64,000 nucleotides of DNA, from NCBI GenBank assembly GCA_963784195.1, contig CAWARA010000016.1, positions 62,001 to 126,000 of the forward strand, given 5' to 3'. The DNA is from CAVQAH01 sp963784195 (GTDB taxonomy: Bacteria; Acidobacteriota; Vicinamibacteria; Vicinamibacterales; 2-12-FULL-66-21). The notes under the pieces are model-generated. The model was not told where the DNA came from. It saw only the letters and a list, made by a program, of their open reading frames with translations, and did not search any database. Position numbers and translations under genes: made by a program. Shown here in pieces: positions 26,999 to 37,091 of this stretch (the stretch's first letter is position 1; every line of letters starts with the position of its first letter).

Positions 26999-27904
26999 AT
27001 GAAACGACGTGAGTTTCTCCAGACGATTGGCGCGGTTGGAGCGGTCGCCCTGTGGCGGGATGGGGCGCCCGCCGTTCTCTCCAACATCAAGTTCGGCTAC
27101 GCGGCGATCACGTGGCAGGGCAAGGACCTTCAGGCGATCGAAGATGTCGCGGCGGTGGGATTCAAGGCCATTCAGCTCCGGTCGAACGTCATGACCGAAT
27201 TCGGCGACAAGCCGGCCGCGCTGAAGGAATTGCTCGACAAGCATCGCCTCACGATGGTCGCGTTCTCGAGCGGCAACATGCGGATCGATCCGGCCGTCGA
27301 GAAAGAGGAGATGGAGAAGCACACGCGTCACGCACGGTTCGTGCGGGATGTCGGGGGCGTCTATCTGCAGTTGACCGACGAGCGCCCCAAGGATCGTCCC
27401 GTCACGCCGGCCGACTACAAGCGCCTCGGCCACCTGCTGACGGAGCTCGGGAAGCGTACCGCCGACCTCGGCGTCCCCATCGGCTATCACAATCACATGA
27501 ACAACCTCGGTGAACGGCCCGAGGAAGTGCGCGCGGTGATGGCGGCGGTCGATCCTCGCTTCGTCAAGCTGCAACTCGACACGGCCCACTATCAGCAGGG
27601 CGGCGGCGATCCTGTTGCAGCGGTGAAGGAGTACAAGGACCGTCTCCTGTTCCTGCACATCAAGGATCTCCAGGCGCAGACGCCGGCACCAGGCGCAACC
27701 GGCGAGCAGGCGCAGAACTATCGGTTCGTCGAGCTGGGCCGCGGCTCAGTGAATCTGAAAGGCGTCTTCGATGCGCTCGATCAGATCGCGTTCAAGGGGT
27801 GGGCGGTCATCGAGCTCGATCGCGTGCCTGACGATGCGCGCACGCCAAAGGAATCGGCGATCATTTGCAAGAAGTACGTCGAGTCGCTGGGCTTCGCGGT
27901 CTGA
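26999..27904 (+). CDS. Secreted or Tat-type sugar phosphate isomerase/epimerase-like TIM barrel
   Basis: The 301-residue protein begins MKRREFLQTIGAVGAVAL, a short twin-Arg-like signal. An AP-endonuclease-2/xylose-isomerase-like barrel follows, with VPIGYHNHMNNLGERPEEVR, VKLQLDTAHYQQGGGDPV, LLFLHIKDLQ and AVIELDRVPDD supplying candidate metal ligands. Such proteins act on 3-keto-sugars or related compounds. The next gene, encoding a DUF1080 protein, starts 12 bp downstream. Confidence 0.85.
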   Translation: MKRREFLQTIGAVGAVALWRDGAPAVLSNIKFGYAAITWQGKDLQAIEDVAAVGFKAIQLRSNVMTEFGDKPAALKELLDKHRLTMVAFSSGNMRIDPAVEKEEMEKHTRHARFVRDVGGVYLQLTDERPKDRPVTPADYKRLGHLLTELGKRTADLGVPIGYHNHMNNLGERPEEVRAVMAAVDPRFVKLQLDTAHYQQGGGDPVAAVKEYKDRLLFLHIKDLQAQTPAPGATGEQAQNYRFVELGRGSVNLKGVFDALDQIAFKGWAVIELDRVPDDARTPKESAIICKKYVESLGFAV

Positions 27905-27916
27905 GGAGTGTTTACG

Positions 27917-28663
27917 ATGGGTCTTCGCAACACCCTTGTGATTGCCGGTGTAATGGCCGCACTCTTGATCGGTCGCGGAGGACCCGCGGCACAAACCGGA
28001 GACTCACCGGTGCCCAACAGCCTGACCGCGGAGGAAAAGCGAACAGGATGGACGCTGCTCTTCGACGGCCGGAGCCTCGACGCGTGGCGCGGCTACAGGA
28101 AGACCGACGCCGCCGGGACGCGCTGGAAGGCCGATGATGGCCAGCTCACAGTCGATCCAGGGGACGGCCTCGATACGCGCGGTGCACTCGATCTGATCAC
28201 GAGGGACACCTTCGACAACTTCGAGCTGACGCTCGAATGGCGTATCGCGCAAGGTGGAAACAGCGGCATCAAGTATCTGGTGCTGGAGGATCGCGACTCC
28301 GCGATTGGTCACGAGTATCAGATAATCGACGACGAGCGGCATCCTGACGCGAAGGTCGGGCCGAAGCGGCAGACGTCGGCCTTTTACGACGTGCTCGCCG
28401 CAACGAAACCACCCACCAGGCCCGCCGGGCAGTTCAATCAGGCGCGCATCGTGGTGCGCGGTACGACGGTAGAACATTGGCTCAACGGCACGCGGGTTCT
28501 GGAATACCAGTTGGGCAGCGCGGCATTGCAGACAGCCATCGACGCGAGCAAGTTCAAAGGCATCGAGCGGTTCGGCAAACCACAGAAGGGGCACATCCTG
28601 CTCCAGGATCACGGCGACCGCGTGTGGTACCGGAACATCAAGATTCGCCGTTTCACCAGCTGA
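27917..28663 (+). CDS. Secreted DUF1080 (3-keto-disaccharide hydrolase-like) protein
   Basis: The 248-residue protein has a signal peptide (about 1-28) and a concanavalin-like fold beginning GWTLLFDGRSLDAWRGYR. It continues with NFELTLEWRIAQGGNSGIKY, NQARIVVRGTTVEHWLNGTR and ILLQDHGDRVWYRNIKIRR, the PF06439 pattern. Members are linked to hydrolysis of 3-keto-glycosides or to polysaccharide binding. The ATG at 27917 has GAGGAG upstream. Its neighbours (isomerase, two Gfo/Idh enzymes) fit a 3-keto-sugar route. Confidence 0.87.
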   Translation: MGLRNTLVIAGVMAALLIGRGGPAAQTGDSPVPNSLTAEEKRTGWTLLFDGRSLDAWRGYRKTDAAGTRWKADDGQLTVDPGDGLDTRGALDLITRDTFDNFELTLEWRIAQGGNSGIKYLVLEDRDSAIGHEYQIIDDERHPDAKVGPKRQTSAFYDVLAATKPPTRPAGQFNQARIVVRGTTVEHWLNGTRVLEYQLGSAALQTAIDASKFKGIERFGKPQKGHILLQDHGDRVWYRNIKIRRFTS

Positions 28664-28676
28664 CGAGGAGAACGCC

Positions 28677-30035
<1,359 letters not shown>

Positions 30036-30044
30036 GAACAATGT

Positions 30045-30145
30045 CCCAACTCCCAATTCCCAACGCTCCAACTCCCAAAGGACACTCTCGAGCCGCGTCG
30101 GCTCCGAGAGCGCTTTGGGAGTTGGACGTTGGGAATTGGGTGTTG
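30045..30145. repeat. Inverted word-array element with CCCAACTCCCAATTCCCAAC words
   Basis: The left arm (30045-30080) and right arm (30113-30145) are near-perfect reverse complements of about 35 bp. Between them lies a GC-rich hairpin (CTCTCGAGCC...GGCTCCGAGAG). The element fills the gap between two Gfo/Idh genes and ends 5 bp before the next start codon. It has the same design as the elements at 1268 and 26655 but uses different words. Confidence 0.85.
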
Positions 30146-30150
30146 ACGCG

Positions 30151-31184
30151 ATGACCACACGCATAGGCATTCTCGGGGCCGGTAACATCAGCGACACGCA
30201 CGCACGTGCGGCGCAGGAGATTCCAGGGGTCGAGGTCGCGGCCGTCTGCGGCACGAATGCCGAGAAGACGTCGGCGATCGCGAGACGAACGGGTGCGGTC
30301 GCTTATGACGATCTCGCCGGTTTCCTCGATCACCGGCCGATGGACATCGTGGCCATCGGCAGCCCCTCCGGTCTACATGCCGAGCAGGCTACCGCCGCCG
30401 TTCGACGCGGTCTGCATGTGCTCGTCGAAAAACCGCTCGACATCACGGCCGCACGCGTCGACGCGCTGATCGCCGAAGCGAACTCTGCGCAGGTGCAGGT
30501 CGGCGTGTTCTTCCAGGATCGGCTCCGGCCGGACATCGTCAAAATCAAGAAAATCGTGAGCGAGCAGCGGCTGGGCAAGCCCGTGCTCGCCTCAGGCCGC
30601 GTGAAGTGGTATCGCCCGCCCGACTATTATGCGAAGTCACGCTGGCGCGGAACGTGGGCGCTCGACGGTGGCGGCGCTCTGATGAACCAGGGGATTCACA
30701 CCGTCGACTTGCTGCTCTGGCTTTTTGGCCCGGTCGCGCGTGTCACCGCGCGCACGGCGACGCGCGTTCACAAGATCGAAGTCGAGGACACCGCGGTCGC
30801 TCTGCTCGAGTTCGAGAACGGTGCGCTGGGTACTCTGGAAGCGGCAACCTCGATCTATCCCGGCTACGCGCGCCGTCTCGAGCTCACTGGATCCGAGGGC
30901 ACGCTCATCCTCGAAGACGATCGGCTCACTTGTCTTGCTCTGAAGAACTCGTCGCCTGACGGCCAGCGACGGCGACGCTGGTGCGATCCCTACGCATTCG
31001 AGCAGTTCTCCGGTCGTCGCCGACGCCTCCGCGCACCGCAGGGTGATCGAAGATTTCATCGACGCGATTCGGACGCGAGCGCCCGCCTGCGTGCGACGCC
31101 CGCGAGGGCCGCAAGAGCGTCGAGTTGGTCGAGGCCATCTACCGATCGGCGCGCGAGGGCTGCGCCGTGACTCTGGAAACATAG
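30151..31184 (+). CDS. Gfo/Idh/MocA-family oxidoreductase (cytoplasmic); two one-base frameshifts
   Basis: The protein opens TTRIGILGAGNISDTHARAA without a signal peptide. It carries LHVLVEKPLDITAARVDALI and the catalytic-region ALDGGGALMNQGIHTVDLLL. The assembled frame turns to nonsense after YAFEQFS. Deleting one base near 31010 and one near 31091 restores PVVADASAHRRVIEDFIDAI and ACVDAREGRKSVELVEAIYR, with a stop at 31184, for 343 residues. It would act as an NAD(P)-dependent sugar dehydrogenase. A ribosome site is not obvious because the inverted repeat ends right before the start. Confidence 0.83.
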
Positions 31185-31186
31185 GC

Positions 31187-31690
31187 AAATCGCAACGCCC
31201 AACTCCCAACATGTCTGATTAGCGCCTCCGCTCGTTGATCGCTGCCATCCCGTGACCATGAGCCGGGAGGCCACGTAGCGTATTTCGACTCCCAACATTT
31301 GTTTGCGGTTAGGGCTTTAGTGCGGCTGCTTGTCTGGTTGAAGGAGAAGGGAAGAAGGGAAGAACGGGAGAAGGCATGCGATCTAATCAGCCATCCCGTG
31401 CCGATGCCGCCGCTGCGCCGGCGGGCGCACCTCGATTCAGACGCCCCGCGGACACAAGCCCAGAATGCACGCTCCTGGGGCTTGTGTCACGCGGCGGAGC
31501 GTCGATCATCGCACGGCCCGGCACGATGGCCGGGCCGGCACTCGGCTCACCTGCTGACAGCACCTCTTCATGTCTGCCCCTTTTCTCGGCTCGTTGATCG
31601 CTGCGCAGCCCGTGAACACGAGGCCAGGAGGTCACGAGAACCTCAGGATTCTCAGCCTCTTGATCTCGTGGCCTGTTGGGAGTTGACGCT
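31187..31690. repeat. Compound inverted word-array element, copy 3
   Basis: The 541-bp convergent gap between a Gfo/Idh and an SDR gene holds no gene. CAACTCCCAAC words at the left (about 31198) are matched inverted at the right (GTTGGGAGTTG, about 31675). Inside, a purine tract made of GGGAAGAAGGGAAGAACGGG lies before a third cloverleaf-like core at 31400-31546. This core has the same outer arms (GCCGATGCC...GGCACTCGGC) but is the most diverged. Two imperfect direct copies of about 47 bp starting CTCGTTGATCGCTGC lie at 31228-31275 and 31590-31637. Confidence 0.75.
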
Positions 31691-31725
31691 TCTTTCCATC
31701 TGTTGAGTTGCGTTGCGAGAGTCGG

Positions 31726-32508
31726 TTAACTCCGCCGATAGCCCAACGTCGCCCCGCCCTCCACCGGCAACGACACGCCGGTGATGAACGACGCTTCGGG
31801 TGAAGCCAGAAACATGATCGCTGACGCGATCTCGTCGGCTGAGGCGAGCCGGTTGAGCAGGTGCATTTCGGCCTGGCCACGCAGCACGGCCTGCGGATCC
31901 GGAAGGGTCTCGGCCCACGTACGCATCAGCGGAGTATCGACACCCGCGGGACAGACGCAGTTGACGCGAATGCCGTCGGGCGCCAGCTCGAGGGCGAGCG
32001 CCTTGGTGAGCGCGATCAGCGCGCCCTTGGTCGCGACGTAGACCGCGCCGCGATCCTGTCCGACGAGGCCGGTCATCGACGACACGGAGACAATGGCGCC
32101 CTGCGTGCGACGGAGGAGCGGCAGCGCGGAGCGGACCGCGTAGAGGGCTCCTTTGAGGTTGACGGAGAGCAGCCGATCGATCTCCTCGTCGGAGTACTCG
32201 TCGATGGCGCGGGCGAAGTGGATCCCGGCATTGTTGACGAGAACATCGAGCCTGCCGAACGTTGCGCCACATCGGACGATCGCGTGGGCGACAGCGGACG
32301 GATCCGACACGTCCGCGCCGACCGTCAGCGCGCGGCCGCCCTGCTGATCGATCGCCTGCGCAACGCGCTCTGCCTCACCGGCGTCGCTGTCGAGAATGCC
32401 GACGGCGGCGCCCGCCCGGGCGAACGCTTCGGCTGTGGCGCGTCCGATGCCGCGTGCTGCGCCAGTGACCAGCGCGACCTTGCCCGCGAACCGCCGCTCG
32501 TCGCTCAC
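31726..32508 (-). CDS. SDR-family oxidoreductase
   Basis: The 260-residue SDR starts at a GTG overlapping the upstream stop (GTGA); a longer frame to 32883 is ruled out by the overlapping gene. It shows VALVTGAARGIGRATAEA, NNAGIHFARAIDEYSDEEID, the catalytic YVATKGALIALTKALALELA and the ending GVSLPVEGGATLGYRRS. Resemblance to L-fucose or aldose 1-dehydrogenases is suggestive only. With the SDR at 33745 and the fuconate dehydratase at 40810 it could supply the first oxidation of L-fucose. Confidence 0.83.
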   Translation of the reverse strand: MSDERRFAGKVALVTGAARGIGRATAEAFARAGAAVGILDSDAGEAERVAQAIDQQGGRALTVGADVSDPSAVAHAIVRCGATFGRLDVLVNNAGIHFARAIDEYSDEEIDRLLSVNLKGALYAVRSALPLLRRTQGAIVSVSSMTGLVGQDRGAVYVATKGALIALTKALALELAPDGIRVNCVCPAGVDTPLMRTWAETLPDPQAVLRGQAEMHLLNRLASADEIASAIMFLASPEASFITGVSLPVEGGATLGYRRS

Positions 32509-33731
32509 GACTCGACCGTCACCTGAGCGTCCACGATAGGAAGGAGTGCTGCGGCGGCGCGCCGAGTTCCCTCGCGAGGCGTCCACATTCCCTGCATGAC
32601 TTTCTGCAGCGACTGCCAGATCACATCCTCGCAGGCCGGGTAGGACGCGAAGCGGGGAGGAATGATCATGCAGGCTTCGGCGGCGGACAACAGCTCCCAA
32701 CGCTCCTGTTCGAGCGCGTTGCCGGCTGACTCCTGACGCACGCGGCGCAGCGCGTCGGCACGACATGGTATCGACCCGCGGCGCGCCTCGCCGAGCTGCG
32801 CCTCCACGGACGTCAGCCACCGGAGCAGCGCCACCGCGCCGGCCCTGTTCTCGGCGCTTGCAGCGACGGCGAACGAGTGACAACCGGCGTATGCGGCGCG
32901 AATGCCCGATGGTCCGGCCGGCAGCGGTGCGAGACCGAAGCGATCGGACACGATCGACGTCGCCGGGTTCCTGTACAAGTGATAGCTTCCCGGCCAGTCA
33001 CACACCATCGCCGCATGACCGGCGCGGAACGCCGCCGAGATCTCGTCGTAGTGCCAGGCCGGCAGCTCGCGCGGCGTCACCCGCCGCGTCGTGTGCAGCT
33101 CGGCGAGCATGCCTGCCGCCCATTCCCCGGCGGACGAATCGAACGCCGGCCGCAGCGCGCGATCGAAGAGATCGCCTCCGGCACTGACGAGCAATTCGTA
33201 GAACGTCCCGAAGAGCCCGGAGTCCCGACCGGGGAAGAGGAAACCGTGAAGGCCCGGCCGCGTGAAGAAACTTGCAACCTCGGCCAGCTCATCCCACGTG
33301 TCGGGCACGCGCAGAGGACGCCCGGTTCGTCGTTCGAAGGCCGATTGTTCTGCCGTATCCTCGAAAAGGTCGCGTCTGTAGTGCAGCAGGCGGACGTCGA
33401 CGTTCCGCGGCACCTGCAGGAGCCGGCCGCCTATCCGGGACAGCTCCAGGGGGCGAGGCAAGATGTCCTGCAGAGGCTCGCCGGCCAGTTCCGAGTCGAG
33501 CGGCATCAGCCACTGCGCTTGCGAGGGCGCGTACTTCGTGTGCGTGGACAGAAGGTCGATGCCCGGAGCGCCGGACTCGAATTGCGACCTGACGAACGCA
33601 TTCAGCTCGGGGTGCGGCAGGCGCGCCACGACGTCGACCCGGTGGCCGGTGGATCGCTCGAACGGTCCGATGGCCTCGTACAGAGGATCGTACATCGGGC
33701 CACCCACCAACGCCGCCCTGATCACGCTCAT
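32505..33731 (-). CDS. ABC-type sugar solute-binding protein fold without a signal peptide
   Basis: The 408-residue protein matches family 1 sugar-binding proteins: FERSTGHRVDVVARLPHPEL, the hinge block PRNVDVRLLHYRRDLFEDTA, PDTWDELAEVASFF and AAFRAGHAAMVCDWPGSYHL. It begins MSVIRAALVGGPMYDPLYEA, with neither an export signal nor a lipobox. It is translationally coupled to the SDR downstream, and no permease is nearby. It may be a cytoplasmic sugar-binding protein, or a mis-sized gene whose signal is lost; no upstream in-frame extension offers one. Confidence 0.8.
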   Translation of the reverse strand: MSVIRAALVGGPMYDPLYEAIGPFERSTGHRVDVVARLPHPELNAFVRSQFESGAPGIDLLSTHTKYAPSQAQWLMPLDSELAGEPLQDILPRPLELSRIGGRLLQVPRNVDVRLLHYRRDLFEDTAEQSAFERRTGRPLRVPDTWDELAEVASFFTRPGLHGFLFPGRDSGLFGTFYELLVSAGGDLFDRALRPAFDSSAGEWAAGMLAELHTTRRVTPRELPAWHYDEISAAFRAGHAAMVCDWPGSYHLYRNPATSIVSDRFGLAPLPAGPSGIRAAYAGCHSFAVAASAENRAGAVALLRWLTSVEAQLGEARRGSIPCRADALRRVRQESAGNALEQERWELLSAAEACMIIPPRFASYPACEDVIWQSLQKVMQGMWTPREGTRRAAAALLPIVDAQVTVES

Positions 33732-33744
33732 TGGATCGCTCTGC

Positions 33745-34521
33745 CTACCCTCTCCATCCGCCGTCGATCATGAATGCCGATCCCGTGACGAACGCGGCCT
33801 CGTCGCTCGCAAGGTATAACACGGCCGCGGCGATTTCCTCGGGTCGCCCCATGCGGCCCACTGCCTGCGTCGAGGACATCTGTTGATACGCTCGCGCCGG
33901 GTCCGCATATTCCCGGAGACGGGCCGCGACGAACGGTGTTTCGACGCGACCGGGGCAGACGCAGTTGACCCGCACGCCGCTCGGCGCGTGATCGAGCGCC
34001 ATGCTCTTCGTCAGGCCGACGACCGCAAATTTCGTGGTGCAGTATGCGAGCCGATCCGGGATGCCCACGGTACCGCCGACGGATGCCATGTTGACGATCG
34101 CGCCCGAGCGGCGCGTCAGCATGCCCGGGAGGAACACCTTCGTCACATTGAAGACACCGCGCACGTTCACCGCATACAGCGCATCCAGATCGGCACCGGT
34201 CGTGGTCGTCATCGTGCCGACGTGCCCGATTCCCGCGTTGTTCACGAGCACGTCGAGCCGCCCATCGGTACCGAGGACGTCTTGCGCAACGGCGTCGCAG
34301 TTCTCCTCGTTCGTGACATCCAGAAGAAGCCCGTCGGCCTTGCCGCCCTCGCGCGTGATATCCCGCGCGGTCGCGGCCGCGGTCTCCGGGTTCACATCCG
34401 TCGCGAACACCCGCGCTCCCGCAGCCGCCAGCGTTTTCGCCACCTCTGCCCCGATCCCCGATCCAGCGCCGGTGACGAGCGCGATCTTTCCCGACAGATC
34501 GAAGGGACGCGACAGGGTCAC
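33745..34521 (-). CDS. SDR oxidoreductase, likely 2-keto-3-deoxy-L-fuconate dehydrogenase type
   Basis: The 258-residue SDR has IALVTGAGSGIGAEVAKTLA, NNAGIGHVGTM, the catalytic YCTTKFAVVGLTKSMALDHA and the downstream PSGVRVNCVCPGRVETPFVA, then GSAFMIDGGWRG. This set resembles 2-keto-3-deoxy-L-fuconate dehydrogenases, which oxidise C4 of the fuconate dehydratase product. The dehydratase itself is at 40810-42192, supporting the call. It lies 13 bp upstream of the solute-binding-like gene in one operon. Confidence 0.8.
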   Translation of the reverse strand: MTLSRPFDLSGKIALVTGAGSGIGAEVAKTLAAAGARVFATDVNPETAAATARDITREGGKADGLLLDVTNEENCDAVAQDVLGTDGRLDVLVNNAGIGHVGTMTTTTGADLDALYAVNVRGVFNVTKVFLPGMLTRRSGAIVNMASVGGTVGIPDRLAYCTTKFAVVGLTKSMALDHAPSGVRVNCVCPGRVETPFVAARLREYADPARAYQQMSSTQAVGRMGRPEEIAAAVLYLASDEAAFVTGSAFMIDGGWRG

Positions 34522-34567
34522 CGTCCCGAGCCCGCGGTCGACGGTGGGATGTGAGGAACCCCGCGGG

Positions 34568-35854
34568 TCATATCTCGAGTCTGGTCTTCCGGCCGATCGA
34601 CTCGTTCCCCCGGATGCAGGCCTTGGCGGAGTGCATCGCCTGTTCCGGTCCGCACGCCAGCGGCGTATGGACCCGCACGGCGGCGCAGAATCGCGAAATC
34701 TCCTGACGCGATGCTGCCGGCCTGGTGCTATCGGTTGACGGTTGGGCCGTGGTGGCTCGCGATTCGCCGGCCGTATTACCCGGCCTCGTCTCGGACGCGT
34801 CAGCAGCCGCCGCCGATCCGCGCTCGGTGATCTCGACGCCGCTCGGGCGTTCGCCGTTGCCCTCTTCGAACAGCAGCGCCTCGACCTCGTTTCTGACCAC
34901 CAGCGTGGCCTTGGTGCCGAAGAACATCTCGTACCGGTTCTCGAATGCGCACGACTCGACCGACGAGTAGGTCACCGTTCGTCCACCGGGGTACTCCCAC
35001 ATCGCGTAGATGTGGTCCGGGACCTCGCGACCATCCTTGAACCGCTGCACGCCGCCGGTTGCGGTCACGGCCACCGGTGCGGAACCGAGGAACCAGTTCG
35101 CCGCGTTCAGCTGATGGCTGGCCAGTTCGGCGAAGAGCCCCTGCGAGTACTTCCAGTAAAGTCGCCAGTTGAGCAGGTGCTCGAACGTCGGATAGCCCCA
35201 CTTCGACGGATTGTAATCGGGTGTCGGCGGTTCTCCCGTGCGACGCCAGTTGCCGTTGCGATGCCAGACCATCCGCACGTGGTAGACGTCCCCGAGGAGA
35301 CCCTTCGCCACAATACCCTCGTACGCGGCCTGGTACACCCCGTTGTAGCGGCGCTGATATCCGATCTCGAGCAAGCGGCCCGACCGCTCGGCTGCGCGGG
35401 TCATGCGCTCGCACCCCTCGAAGTCGTGCGCCATCATCTTCTCGCACAGGACGTGCTTCCCTGCCTCGAGGCAGCCAACGGTCACATCCGCGTGCATCCA
35501 CAGCGGCACTGCGATGACGACACCTTCGAGGTCTTCCTTCTCGAGCATGTCGCGCCACTCGACGTAGTGCTGCGGCTTTGGGAACTGACGTTTCATCAGC
35601 ACTTCGTCGGAGCGTTTCAACTGGTCGGGGTTGATGTCGCAGATTGCGCGGACTTCCGCAAAGGCAGGGTCGGTGTTGTTGAGGAGCGCGCGACCCTGGC
35701 CTCCTACACCAATGAAGCCGAGGCGCACCGGCCCGCCCGGCACGGGCCCCTTCATCACGGCCGCGGCGCCCAGCAAGCCCAGTGCGGGAGTGCCGGCCAA
35801 TGCTTTCAAGAACGTGCGGCGACCGAGCGCCATCTGATCAGGGGGCAGGTTCAT
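34568..35854 (-). CDS. Tat-exported Gfo/Idh/MocA-family oxidoreductase
   Basis: The ATG at 35854 has AAGGAGCG upstream and gives about 428 residues. A Tat-type signal (LGRRTFLKALAGTPALGLLG) precedes a Rossmann domain (VRLGFIGVGGQGRALLNNTD), the motif KHVLCEKMMAHDFEGCERMT and a C-terminal sugar-binding domain (YWKYSQGLFAELASHQLNAA). The segment near residues 345-395 is Ala/Ser/Thr-rich and probably a flexible insert. Its place in the fucose-type operon suggests periplasmic oxidation of a sugar; the substrate is unknown. Confidence 0.87.
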   Translation of the reverse strand: MNLPPDQMALGRRTFLKALAGTPALGLLGAAAVMKGPVPGGPVRLGFIGVGGQGRALLNNTDPAFAEVRAICDINPDQLKRSDEVLMKRQFPKPQHYVEWRDMLEKEDLEGVVIAVPLWMHADVTVGCLEAGKHVLCEKMMAHDFEGCERMTRAAERSGRLLEIGYQRRYNGVYQAAYEGIVAKGLLGDVYHVRMVWHRNGNWRRTGEPPTPDYNPSKWGYPTFEHLLNWRLYWKYSQGLFAELASHQLNAANWFLGSAPVAVTATGGVQRFKDGREVPDHIYAMWEYPGGRTVTYSSVESCAFENRYEMFFGTKATLVVRNEVEALLFEEGNGERPSGVEITERGSAAAADASETRPGNTAGESRATTAQPSTDSTRPAASRQEISRFCAAVRVHTPLACGPEQAMHSAKACIRGNESIGRKTRLEI

Positions 35855-35874
35855 GCGACCGCTCCTTCGTTGCG

Positions 35875-35969
35875 AACGTCGCGGACTCGTCCTCCGCAAC
35901 CTCTATGGCCGTCGCGGACTATCGTCCGCTCCTCTATAGGCCGTCGCGGACTATCGTCCGCTCCTCTAT
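35875..35969. repeat. Three tandem copies of a ~31-bp unit at the end of the ApbE gene
   Basis: The unit GCCGTCGCGGACTATCGTCC plus GCTCCTCTAT occurs exactly twice (35907-35937, 35939-35969) and once in a diverged form (35875-35906). Each unit contains the small palindrome GCGGACTATCGTCCGC. The last units encode the C-terminal IEERTIVRDGL of the ApbE protein and supply its stop codon. Confidence 0.85.
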
Positions 35970-36983
35970 GATCGCGCCCGTACAGGCGCCAAACATCTTC
36001 ACTGTATCGCGGTCATCGTCGAGTGCGAGGATCACCAGCGTTTCGGGGTGCGCGGCACAATATCGCGCCGCGAGCGCCGTCCCGTCAATCAGGCACGCCG
36101 TGGCGAGCGCGTCGGCCGTGGTCGCGTCGCGGGTCACGACGGTCGCGCTCAGCACACCCTCGGCCGGCCAGCCGGTCCGGGGATCCAGCACATGGCCGAA
36201 CCGCCGGCCACCTTCGACGACGAACTGTTCGCCAGCGCCGCTGGTCGCCATCGCCACGTCGCGCAGTCGCAGTTTGGCGAGACTCATTCCGTCGCGCAGC
36301 TTGGAGGTGACGTCAATGGGCCAGCCGTCTCGATCCGCTCCGAGGGCAAGAATGCTGCTCCCACCGGCCGAGATCAAGGCGTTTCGGACGCCCAGGCGGC
36401 GTAGCTTCTCCCCCATCCTGTCGAGGGCGTAGCCCTTTCCGATGCTTCCAAGATTGAGCTCCACGCCCGGCTTGGCGAATCGCACCGAGCTTGCGGCCTC
36501 GTCCAACTCGACGAGATGCATACCGACGGTCTCGCGGGCCATCGAGATGGAGTCGTCGGCTGGCACCTGGGCTGCCCGGCGCAGGAAGCCCCAGCACCGG
36601 CTCAGTGGTGTCGAGGTGATGTCGAAAGCCCCGTCGGTCGTGGCATGAAGATCGGCGGCGTGTCGCAGGAGATCGAAGAGCCCGGGGTGCACAGGCACGC
36701 GGGCATCAGCGGCCAGGCGATTGACCCGGGAAAGCTCGCTTGTATCGCGAAAGACCGTCAGCCGGGCCTCGAGCCGATCGGCCAGGTTCAGCGCGGTCCG
36801 GGCCGCCGGAACGAAGCGCGCATCCTCCCCGGGAAGCACCACCTCGAACCGGCACGCCATCACGCGACGGTAGACGCGAATCCAATGCCCCGCCTCGGCC
36901 GCCGCCGCGGAGCCGTGAAGCGGGGTTGACGAATCAAGGGAGAGGAACTGTCGACGGCTGATCGCCGGGGTCGATGCCACCAC
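35934..36983 (-). CDS. apbE: FAD:protein FMN transferase (ApbE family)
   Basis: The 349-residue protein has a Tat-like signal (SRRQFLSLDS) and the ApbE domain. Visible motifs are MACRFEVVLPGEDA, FRDTSELSRVNRLA, TTDGAFDITSTPL, LNLGSIGKGYALDRMGEKLR, ISAGGSSILALG and HVLDPRTGWPAEGV, followed by the metal-site block TTADALATACLI. It attaches FMN to Thr residues of Na+-pumping or other flavoproteins outside the cytoplasm. No substrate flavoprotein is in the window. Its last residues come from a tandem repeat, so the native end may be altered. Confidence 0.92.
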   Translation of the reverse strand: MVASTPAISRRQFLSLDSSTPLHGSAAAAEAGHWIRVYRRVMACRFEVVLPGEDARFVPAARTALNLADRLEARLTVFRDTSELSRVNRLAADARVPVHPGLFDLLRHAADLHATTDGAFDITSTPLSRCWGFLRRAAQVPADDSISMARETVGMHLVELDEAASSVRFAKPGVELNLGSIGKGYALDRMGEKLRRLGVRNALISAGGSSILALGADRDGWPIDVTSKLRDGMSLAKLRLRDVAMATSGAGEQFVVEGGRRFGHVLDPRTGWPAEGVLSATVVTRDATTADALATACLIDGTALAARYCAAHPETLVILALDDDRDTVKMFGACTGAIIEERTIVRDGL

Positions 36984-37091
36984 TGGTTCACCGTGACGCG
37001 CAGGGACACAAATAGCCGTGCGTCGAACGGCTCAACGCAGACCCTACCGGGGCCGCCGTAAATGTGTCAAGCCGACGCCCGTTACGAGCGT

